Below are positions 1 through 5,522 of a stretch of DNA of 10,665 nucleotides, piece after piece. Under the pieces are notes generated by a model. It searched no databases, was not told the DNA's origin, and worked only from the letters and a program-made list of their open reading frames with translations. Within the stretch, counting starts at the first letter, position 1; every line of letters begins with the position of its first letter. A program made the position numbers and the translations under genes. Origin of the DNA: Planctomycetota bacterium (GTDB lineage: Bacteria; Planctomycetota; UBA1135; UBA2386); contig JAEUHU010000554.1 in NCBI GenBank assembly GCA_016793305.1, forward strand, positions 1-10,665, written 5' to 3'.

Positions 1-1
1 G

Positions 2-571
2 GGCGGCGATGCGGTCGCGGTGGCGTTCGACGTCGCCGACCGCGCGGCCACCGAGCAGGCGATCGCGCAGCTGCTGCAGGACCCGCGGCCGATCGGCATC
101 CTGGTCAACAACGCCGGGGTCACCGCCGACGCCGCGTTCCCGGCGATGACCCACGAGCAGTGGGACAAGGTGATCCGCACCACGCTCGACGGCTGCTTCC
201 ACGTGACGCAGCCGTTGACCATGCCGATGGTGCAGCAGAAGTGGGGCCGCATCGTCAACCTGTCGTCGCTGTCGGCGACGAAGGGCACGCGCGGCCAGGC
301 GAACTACGCGGCGGCCAAGGCCGGCATCGTCGGCTTCACCCGCACGCTGGCGCAGGAACTCGCCAAGCGCAAGATCACCGTGAACGCCGTGGCGCCGGGC
401 CTGATCGACACCGAGATGATCGCCGGCGTGCCGGAGTTCGTGCTCGACCAGATCCCGATGCGCCGCGTCGGCAAGCCGGACGAAGTGGCGGCGCTGGTGG
501 CGTTCCTCGCGTCCGAGGACGCGGCCTACATCACCGGCCAGGTGATCGGCATCGACGGAGGCTTCTCGTGA
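2..571 (+). CDS. fabG: 3-ketoacyl-ACP reductase (FabG-like SDR), 5' end missing
   Basis: This short-chain dehydrogenase/reductase should reduce a 3-ketoacyl-ACP to the 3-hydroxyacyl-ACP with NADPH in the cytoplasm. The frame is open to the left edge, so the GTG at 20 is internal. About 50-60 N-terminal residues, including the TGxxxGIG cofactor loop, lie outside the window; the first visible landmark is the FDVAD segment that follows that loop. The NNAG motif is at nt 107-118. The catalytic triad is Ser (266-268), Tyr (305-307) and Lys (317-319), with the family's S-x12-Y-x3-K spacing. The protein ends in the typical [11 protein letters not shown] tail. The TGA (569-571) overlaps the next ATG by one base, so it is coupled to the halogenase-like gene. 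In this context it is probably the pathway-specific KR of an aryl-polyene-like system (ApeQ role) rather than the housekeeping FabG. The SDR reductase assignment is firm; the pathway is inferred. Confidence 0.9.
   Translation, partial: GGDAVAVAFDVADRAATEQAIAQLLQDPRPIGILVNNAGVTADAAFPAMTHEQWDKVIRTTLDGCFHVTQPLTMPMVQQKWGRIVNLSSLSATKGTRGQANYAAAKAGIVGFTRTLAQELAKRKITVNAVAPGLIDTEMIAGVPEFVLDQIPMRRVGKPDEVAALVAFLASEDAAYITGQVIGIDGGFS
557..561 (+). promoter_or_regulatory. Shine-Dalgarno GGAGG for the halogenase-like gene
   Basis: GGAGG lies inside the last codons of the reductase gene, nine bases before the ATG at 571. It supports that ATG over the internal ATG at 583. It is the only clear Shine-Dalgarno in the operon. 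The starts at 1830 and 3793 have none, and the GTG at 3017 has only a G-run with short spacing, so those probably rely on stop/start overlap. Confidence 0.6.
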
Positions 572-1833
572 TGGACTCGCGGATGCAGCTCGCCGCGGCG
601 GAACTCGCCGCTCGCACTTGGGACGTCCTGGTCGTCGGCGCCGGGCCCGCCGGCGCCACCGCCGCCGGCCTGTTCGCGCAGCGCGGCCACTCGGTGCTGG
701 TGCTCGAGAAGGACGAGTTCCCGCGCTTCCACATCGGCGAGTCGCTGCTGCCGATGTGCCTGCCGGTGATCGAGCAGCTCGGCGTGCCGCCGGACGAACA
801 CACGTTCGTCTACAAGCAGGGCGCGGAGTTCCTGTGCGAACGCACCGGCCGGCGCCGCCAGTTCGTGTTCACCGAGACCCTGCCCGGCTGTGGCAGCCAC
901 GCCTGGCACGTCGACCGGGCCCGCTTCGACGCGGCACTGCGCGACGCCGCCGCGCGGGCGGGGGCGATCGTGCGGCACGGCGAGACCGTGGTCGACGCCG
1001 GCGTCGACGGCGACACCGCGTTCCTGCGCACGCGCACACACACGTTCCGCGGCCGCTACCTGATCGACGCCTCGGGCCAGTCGCGGCTGATGGCGCGGCG
1101 CAAGGAGGCCGCGGTGCCGTACGAACAGTTCGGCCGCTGCTCGGTGTTCACGCACTACGAGCACGTCGGCGACGCCGCGTGGGACGAGCTCGGTCCTGGC
1201 AAGGCGATCCGCATCGTGCTGGCACCGGGTGGCTGGGGCTGGATCATCCCGCTGCCCGATCGCCGGCTCAGCATCGGCCTAGTCGGCCGCACCAAGATCA
1301 CCGCCGACGAACTCGAACGCGACCTGCTGCAGGGTCCGCTGGTGACGCGGCTCACGGCCGGCGCCACGCGACTCGAGACGCGCGTGCTCGGCAACTTCAG
1401 CTACCACAACCGCGCCCCGAGTGGCTCGCGCTACTGCTGCCTCGGCGATGCGGCGTGCTTCCTCGATCCGGTGTTCTCGTCGGGTGTCACGCTGGCGATG
1501 GTCGCCGCCCAGAAGGTCGTCGACCTCGTCGACCGCGCCCTGCGCGAAGGCTCCGAGGCGAACGCCGACCTGCTGGGCCTGCACGAGCAGGGCATGGACC
1601 GCGCCTACCGCACGTTCGCGGGCCTGATCGATCGCTTCTACAACTCGCACTTCGCCGAGACGATCTTCCTCGGCCCGCCGTCCGAGAACCTCGACATGCG
1701 GCGCGGCATCATGAGCGTGCTCGCCGGCGACGTCTGGCGCAGCGGCAACGTGTTCCAGGAGATGCTGCTGTCGGCGCGCCGCTACGACGCGAAGGCGCGC
1801 GCCGCTGCCGCTTCGCCGAACGCCCCGCAATGA
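571..1833 (+). CDS. FAD-dependent halogenase-like oxidoreductase (tryptophan halogenase superfamily)
   Basis: This 420-residue flavoprotein begins with a Rossmann FAD-binding segment, GxGxxG at residues 23-28 (GAGPAG), followed by LEKDEFPRFHIGESLLP. It carries the three marks used for FADH2-dependent halogenases: a Lys (K82) in an F-x-x-K-x-G-A-x-F context, the WxWxIP motif (W222-G-W-I-I-P227) and the FxxPxxSxG motif (F297-LDPVFSSG305). The family binds reduced FAD from a separate flavin reductase, forms hypohalous acid and passes it to the Lys to halogenate an aromatic or pyrrole ring. No flavin reductase gene is in the window. Length fits the shorter phenol/pyrrole carrier-bound type better than the roughly 530-residue free-tryptophan type. 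It sits between KR and KS with overlapping ends, so it probably tailors the product of that pathway. A non-halogenating monooxygenase or dehydrogenase of the same fold remains possible. Start chosen from the SD at 557 and the 1-base overlap with the preceding stop. Confidence 0.8.
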   Translation: MDSRMQLAAAELAARTWDVLVVGAGPAGATAAGLFAQRGHSVLVLEKDEFPRFHIGESLLPMCLPVIEQLGVPPDEHTFVYKQGAEFLCERTGRRRQFVFTETLPGCGSHAWHVDRARFDAALRDAAARAGAIVRHGETVVDAGVDGDTAFLRTRTHTFRGRYLIDASGQSRLMARRKEAAVPYEQFGRCSVFTHYEHVGDAAWDELGPGKAIRIVLAPGGWGWIIPLPDRRLSIGLVGRTKITADELERDLLQGPLVTRLTAGATRLETRVLGNFSYHNRAPSGSRYCCLGDAACFLDPVFSSGVTLAMVAAQKVVDLVDRALREGSEANADLLGLHEQGMDRAYRTFAGLIDRFYNSHFAETIFLGPPSENLDMRRGIMSVLAGDVWRSGNVFQEMLLSARRYDAKARAAAASPNAPQ

Positions 1834-3020
1834 GCCCTGCCGCCACGTCCGTCCGGCTCGGCCCGCTGCCGATCACCGGCTACTCGGTGCTGAGTGCGCT
1901 CGGCAGCACACGCCAGCAACACCTCGATGCGCTCGCCGAGGGCCGCACGGGCCTCGGCCCGGCCCCGTTCGACCTGCCGTTCGCGACCGCGGTCGGGGCC
2001 GTGCGCGATCCGCTGCCCGACCTGCCGCCGGCGCTGGCCGCGTGGACGACGCGGCTGTCGCGCATGCTGACGCACCTGATCGCCGGTCTCGACGAACCGC
2101 TGCGCCGCGCGCGCGCGCGTTGGCGGCCGGAGCGCATCGGGGTGCTGCTCGGCACCAGCACCGCCGGCGCCGAATCGACCGAACGCGCCTACCGCGAGTT
2201 CGTGCGCGTCGGCAGCTTCCCGAACGGCTACGACTTCCTGAAGCAGCACACGTTCGGCGCCCCGCTGCACGTGGTCGCCGAGCTCACCGGCGCGCGCGGC
2301 CCGGCCTGGATGGTGTCGACCGCGTGCACGTCGGGGGCGAAGCCACTGGCGTCCGCGTGGCGGCTGATCCACGCCGGCGTGATCGACGCGGCGATCGTCG
2401 GTGGCGCCGACACGCTGTGCACGATGACGCTGCACGGTTTCCAGTCGCTGCAGGCCCTCGACCAGCAGCCGTGCCGCCCGTTCCACAAGGACCGGCTCGG
2501 CATCAGCATCGGCGAAGGCGGCGCCCTGCTGCTGCTCGAACGCACGGGCGACGGTCGGGTGCGCCTCGAGAGCGTCGGCGAGACCTCGGACGCCTACCAC
2601 ATCAGCGCGCCCCATCCCGAGGGCCACGGTGCCGAGGCGGCGATGCGCCAGGCGCTGCAGTTCGCCGGCGTGGGGCCGAGCGACGTCGACCACGTCAACG
2701 CGCACGGCACCGGCACCAAGTTGAACGACACCGCCGAGGCGAAGGCGATCGGCCGTGTGTTCGCGCAGCCGCTGCCGGTGGTGTCGACCAAGTGCTACAC
2801 CGGCCACACGCTCGCCGCCGCCGGGGCGATCGAAGCGGTGTTCGCCGCGATGGCGATCGAAGAGGGCTTCCTGCCGCCGGCCCTCGCGAGCGAACCACGC
2901 GATCCGGACGTGCTGCTGCACGTGCCGACGACCCGCACGAACGGCACCTTCCGCCGTGTGCTGAGCAACTCGTTCGCGTTCGGCGGCAACAACGTCAGCG
3001 TGCTGTTGGGGGCGTCGTGA
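1830..3020 (+). CDS. Beta-ketoacyl-ACP synthase (FabF/FabB type, condensing)
   Basis: This 396-residue thiolase-fold condensing enzyme should join malonyl-ACP to an acyl-ACP by decarboxylative Claisen condensation. The active-site set is complete: Cys166 in STACTSG, His292 in NAHGTGT, and Lys321 with His326 in the K-x4-GH motif, followed by the Gly/Ala-rich AAAGAIEA. The C-terminal SFAFGGNN motif is also present. Length is near the usual FabF size of about 410. The ATG overlaps the upstream TGA by four bases (ATGA) and the stop overlaps the next GTG in the same way. The next gene is a short KS-like protein without catalytic Cys, so the pair resembles the KS/chain-length-factor heterodimers of aryl polyene synthases. 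It could alternatively act alone as a dedicated FabF paralogue. The KS assignment is very secure; the partnership is inferred from position. Confidence 0.93.
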   Translation: MSPAATSVRLGPLPITGYSVLSALGSTRQQHLDALAEGRTGLGPAPFDLPFATAVGAVRDPLPDLPPALAAWTTRLSRMLTHLIAGLDEPLRRARARWRPERIGVLLGTSTAGAESTERAYREFVRVGSFPNGYDFLKQHTFGAPLHVVAELTGARGPAWMVSTACTSGAKPLASAWRLIHAGVIDAAIVGGADTLCTMTLHGFQSLQALDQQPCRPFHKDRLGISIGEGGALLLLERTGDGRVRLESVGETSDAYHISAPHPEGHGAEAAMRQALQFAGVGPSDVDHVNAHGTGTKLNDTAEAKAIGRVFAQPLPVVSTKCYTGHTLAAAGAIEAVFAAMAIEEGFLPPALASEPRDPDVLLHVPTTRTNGTFRRVLSNSFAFGGNNVSVLLGAS

Positions 3021-3796
3021 GGTTTCCGCGCGTGGCCATCCTCGGCGTCGGCATGTGGCAGCCGACCTTCCCGAATGCGCCGAGCTGGCTCGGTGGCACG
3101 CCGGACGAAGCCGCCCAGAAGCCGCTCGGCCAGGCCCTCGACCGCGTCAACCGCCGCCGCGCCGGCCAGCTCGGCCGCGCCCTCGCCGACGTCGCCGCCG
3201 AGGCGATCGCGATGGCGAAGGTCGACGGCGGCACGATCGCGACGATCGTCGGCTCGGCGATCGGCGAAGCGGCGACGATGATCGGCCTGCTCGACCAGAT
3301 GTGGCGCCACCAGCAGCCGATGTCGCCCGCCGACTTCACGGTCAGCGTGCACAACGCCGCGTCGGGGCTGATCTCGATCGCCAACAAGAACCGCGGCATG
3401 ACGACCTCGATCGCCGCCGACGAGAACACGCCGGCCGCAGCCCTGATGGAGGCGATCGGCCTCGTCGTTACGACCGACCAGCCGGTGCTGCTCGCCTGCG
3501 CCGACGAACCGGCCCCCGAGAACCTCGCGGGCCAGGCCCCACCGTGGGCGATGCTGGCGAGTGCGCTCGTCGTCGGTCCGGTCGCTCGCCGCGACCAGCT
3601 CGCCACGCTCGAGGTCGCGCACGGGCCGACCCCGACCTTGCGCCCGGACCGCTTCACCCCGCTCGCCGTCGCCAACCCGCAGATCGGCCTCGCGTGGCTC
3701 GTCGACGCGGTGCTGCGCGGCCACAGCGGCATCGTGCCGCTCGACGCCGGCACCGGCCGCGGCTACGTCGCCGAGCTCACCGCCACGCCGCGATGA
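3017..3796 (+). CDS. Beta-ketoacyl synthase-like chain length factor (no catalytic Cys)
   Basis: This 259-residue protein resembles the short 'beta-ketoacyl synthase chain length factor' family (Pfam PF13723, Ketoacyl-synt_2), which is typical of aryl polyene and flexirubin clusters. It covers roughly the N-terminal half of a thiolase fold. A VAILGVGMW strand comes near the start, then TIVGSAIGEAATM, and at residues 109-116 VSVHNAAS in the place where an active KS has its Cys. His112-Asn113 occupy that region and no Cys is there, so it should not condense by itself. The family is thought to pair with an active KS and help set chain length. The start is a GTG overlapping the KS stop (GTGA, 3017-3020). 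The product then reads RFPRVAILGVG, which fits the family start. It ends in a 4-base ATGA overlap with the dehydratase gene. Family assignment is by motif recall, not by search. Confidence 0.78.
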   Translation: MRFPRVAILGVGMWQPTFPNAPSWLGGTPDEAAQKPLGQALDRVNRRRAGQLGRALADVAAEAIAMAKVDGGTIATIVGSAIGEAATMIGLLDQMWRHQQPMSPADFTVSVHNAASGLISIANKNRGMTTSIAADENTPAAALMEAIGLVVTTDQPVLLACADEPAPENLAGQAPPWAMLASALVVGPVARRDQLATLEVAHGPTPTLRPDRFTPLAVANPQIGLAWLVDAVLRGHSGIVPLDAGTGRGYVAELTATPR

Positions 3797-4224
3797 CGTT
3801 CCCACCGGTCAGCGACCTGGTGCCGCACTCGGCGCCGACCCTCGCCCTCGACGAACTGGTCGCGTGGCAACCGGGCGAGGCGACGCTGCGGCTCACGATC
3901 CGCGAACATGGCCTGCTGGTGCACGGCGACGGCGTCGACGCCTGCGTCACGCTCGAATTGATGGCGCAGGCGGCAGCAGCCTGTCTCGGCCACGCCGCCT
4001 TCCGCGGCGGTGGCGCGGTGCGCGTCGGCATGGTGGTCGGCTGCCGCAAGCTGCAGCTGCTGCGGCCGCGGCTGTTCGTCGGCGAGACGTTCGTGGTCCA
4101 GGTGCGCTGCACCCGCGGCAGCGACTTCGTCAGCTCGTTCGACGCCACCGTGCACGACCTCGCCGGGGAACTGGTGGCGCGCACCACGATGACGATCGTG
4201 CACGCCGAGCAACCGCCAGCCTGA
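3793..4224 (+). CDS. ApeP-like 3-hydroxyacyl-ACP dehydratase (hotdog fold)
   Basis: This 143-residue hotdog protein probably removes water from 3-hydroxyacyl-ACP to give the trans-2-enoyl-ACP. With no enoyl reductase in the operon, the double bonds would stay and build a polyene. The N-terminal LVPHSAPTLALDEL (residues 9-22) matches the LPHRxPxLLLD opening of FabZ/ApeP-type enzymes. Glu55 in TLELMAQAAAA corresponds to the catalytic acid on the central helix (E-x-M-A-Q). The FabZ HFPGxP motif with its catalytic His is absent; His44 (LLVHGDG) or His39 lies in that stretch and is the candidate replacement. This divergence is typical of the COG4706/ApeP branch rather than housekeeping FabZ. It is the last gene of the visible operon, joined to the CLF gene by an ATGA overlap. 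Confidence 0.78.
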   Translation: MTFPPVSDLVPHSAPTLALDELVAWQPGEATLRLTIREHGLLVHGDGVDACVTLELMAQAAAACLGHAAFRGGGAVRVGMVVGCRKLQLLRPRLFVGETFVVQVRCTRGSDFVSSFDATVHDLAGELVARTTMTIVHAEQPPA

Positions 4225-4249
4225 GTCGCGCGCCGCCTGCAGCGGCCGG

Positions 4250-4255
4250 TAGATT
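4250..4255 (+). promoter_or_regulatory. Candidate -10 element (TAGATT) of a leaderless M28 peptidase promoter
   Basis: TAGATT, an island of A/T in GC-rich DNA, lies six bases before the ATG at 4262 and is flanked on both sides by GCCGG. A transcript starting the usual 6-7 bases past a -10 would begin at or next to the ATG, so the mRNA would be leaderless. No Shine-Dalgarno is present. The same TAnnnT-N6-ATG layout occurs before the sigma factor gene. No good -35 was seen. Confidence 0.45.
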
Positions 4256-4261
4256 GCCGGC

Positions 4262-5404
4262 ATGCCTCGCCCTCGCCCCGCCGCGGCCCTGTTCGCCTCG
4301 ATCGTCGCCCTCGCGTCGCTGCGCGCCCAGCAGCCGGGCGCAACGTCGCCCCCACCGGTCGACCCGGCGATCACCGGGGCTGCGTTCGTCGTCGGCGAAG
4401 CGGAACTGTTCGGCCACGTGCAGTTCCTCGCCAGCCCGGAACTCGCCGGCCGCAAGTCGGGATCCAGCGAAGGCGCGATCGCCGGGGCCTACCTCGCCGC
4501 CGAGTTCGGCAAGCTCGGGCTCGTGCCGGCCGGCGTCGACGGCACGTTCTGGCAACCGTTCGATCGCATCGAGCTGCTGGTGCGCGAGGTCGACGGCGAA
4601 CGCAAGGTCGAGCAGCGCACGATCACCTGCCGCAACGTGCTGGCGTGGCTGCCCGGCAGCGATCCGGCGCGTGCCGACGAGTACGTGCTGATCGCGGCGC
4701 ACTACGACCACCTCGGCCGTGTCGGGGAAGCGATCTACCCCGGCGCCGACGACAACGCGTCGGGGGTCGCCGGCCTGCTCGGCGTCGCGAAGGCGCTCGC
4801 GACCGGGCCACTCCGGCCGCGCCGGTCGGTGCTGTTCGCGGCGTTCGACGCCGAGGAACAGGCCCTGAGCGGGGCCGAGACCTTCGCGCGCAAGCCGTCG
4901 CGCACGCTGCAGCAGGCCGTCGCGATGATCAACCTCGACATGATCGGCCGCGGCAAGCTGCTCGATCGCAAGTCGATGGCGCTCGGCAAGCGCCTCGCCG
5001 GCGTGCCGAAGGGTCCGGCGGTCGGCGTGCTCGGCACCTCGCAGTCGCCCGAGCTCGCCCAGCTGACGCGCGCCGTGTTCGCCGCCGAGCAGCTGCCGCT
5101 GTTCGCCCCCGAGGACTTCGGTGTGCTCGGGCCGATGATCGAGAAACAGGCCGAAGGTCGCAGCGACCACGCGCCGTTCGAGCGCCGCAAGATCCCGTTC
5201 CTGTTCTTCTCGACCAGCGAGCACGACGACTACCACCAGCCGACCGACACGATCGCGACGCTGGACCGCACGGCGCTGTGGCGCACCACGGCGTGCGTGT
5301 ACCGCACGGTGCTGGCGATCGACGCGCTCGAGGCGCGGCCGACGTTCGTCGCGAAGGAGAAGCCGGCCCCAGCCTCGGACGGGGGAGAGACGCCCGGCAA
5401 GTGA
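4262..5404 (+). CDS. Secreted M28-family zinc aminopeptidase-like protein
   Basis: This 380-residue protein is a peptidase of MEROPS family M28, which generally removes N-terminal residues from peptides using two zinc ions. All expected ligands are visible: His147 (AHYDH), bridging Asp163 (GADDNASG), the general base and ligand pair Glu198-Glu199 (DAEEQ), Asp226 (NLDMIGR) and His325 (YHQPTDT). A signal peptide is likely: RPRP, then a hydrophobic stretch over about residues 7-20, with cleavage probably near ALRA-QQ-like residues 20-23. It should therefore act in the periplasm or outside the cell. Between the signal and the catalytic part is the ELFGHVQFLASPELAGRKSGS segment common to secreted planctomycete and Bacteroidetes M28 enzymes. 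The C-terminal tail is Lys/Pro/Gly-rich and without domain. A 37-base gap with a candidate promoter separates it from the dehydratase gene, so it is probably an independent unit. Substrate cannot be told. Confidence 0.92.
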   Translation: MPRPRPAAALFASIVALASLRAQQPGATSPPPVDPAITGAAFVVGEAELFGHVQFLASPELAGRKSGSSEGAIAGAYLAAEFGKLGLVPAGVDGTFWQPFDRIELLVREVDGERKVEQRTITCRNVLAWLPGSDPARADEYVLIAAHYDHLGRVGEAIYPGADDNASGVAGLLGVAKALATGPLRPRRSVLFAAFDAEEQALSGAETFARKPSRTLQQAVAMINLDMIGRGKLLDRKSMALGKRLAGVPKGPAVGVLGTSQSPELAQLTRAVFAAEQLPLFAPEDFGVLGPMIEKQAEGRSDHAPFERRKIPFLFFSTSEHDDYHQPTDTIATLDRTALWRTTACVYRTVLAIDALEARPTFVAKEKPAPASDGGETPGK

Positions 5405-5438
5405 GGCCTCGGGGGCCAGAGCCATCCCCTGCATCAGT

Positions 5439-5522
5439 CTGTATACCTCTACTGCCGCATGACTTGGAGAACCTGTATAGGTCGCGAGCGTTTTTACCGT
5501 TAAAACGCTCGCTATGTATACA
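5439..5522 (+). repeat. Three spaced TGTATA words ahead of the AAA ATPase gene
   Basis: CTGTATACCT (5439-5448), CTGTATAGGT (5473-5482) and ATGTATACAC (5514-5523) share the core TGTATA in an otherwise GC-rich neighbourhood. The middle copy is a near-palindrome with perfect outer arms (ACCT/AGGT, 5471-5482). The last overlaps the start codon. They may be operator half-sites or -10 elements; the middle one reads as an extended -10 (TGTATAG). Chance in an AT-richer leader is not excluded. Confidence 0.3.
5484..5512. promoter_or_regulatory. Perfect 11-bp inverted repeat at the ATPase start codon
   Basis: GCGAGCGTTTT (5484-5494) and AAAACGCTCGC (5502-5512) are exact reverse complements around the 7-base spacer TACCGTT. 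The right arm ends one base before the ATG at 5514. As DNA it could be an operator, for example for self-repression. As RNA it would form a stable hairpin directly against the start codon, where no Shine-Dalgarno exists. It is not a usual intrinsic terminator because the T-run is inside the stem. The inverted repeat is certain; its role is inferred. Confidence 0.6.

Noticed and set aside
160..570. Upstream extension of the halogenase frame into the reductase gene
   Set aside because: Arg/His/Gly-rich shadow sequence; the SD at 557-561 and the FAD-binding N-terminus place the start at 571.
526..1164. Long open frame on the - strand opposite the halogenase-like gene
   Set aside because: Arg/Ala/Gly/His-rich, low-complexity product with no motif, lying opposite a gene with clear catalytic motifs; a by-product of high GC.
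2042..3016. Upstream extension of the CLF frame across the KS gene
   Set aside because: The Arg-rich translation is out-of-frame KS sequence; family similarity begins at the GTG at 3017.
2..4224. Ladderane-type lipid cluster, as in anammox planctomycetes
   Set aside because: No phytoene-desaturase-like or radical SAM genes are visible, while the CLF, ApeP-like dehydratase and halogenase point to the aryl polyene class.
4232..4246. GCCGC-CTGCA-GCGGC stem as a terminator of the biosynthetic operon
   Set aside because: Only five base pairs and no T-run; such stems are frequent by chance at this GC level.
4262..5404. M28 peptidase as a maturation enzyme of the polyene pathway
   Set aside because: It has its own candidate promoter and a signal peptide, and no known aryl polyene cluster role; adjacency alone is not enough.
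5406..5417. GGCC...GGCC stem just after the M28 stop as a terminator
   Set aside because: GGCC is self-palindromic, the stem is four base pairs and there is no T-run.
5484..5512. The inverted repeat as an intrinsic terminator of the M28 gene
   Set aside because: The T-run is inside the left arm, not after the stem, and the right arm runs straight into the ATPase start codon.
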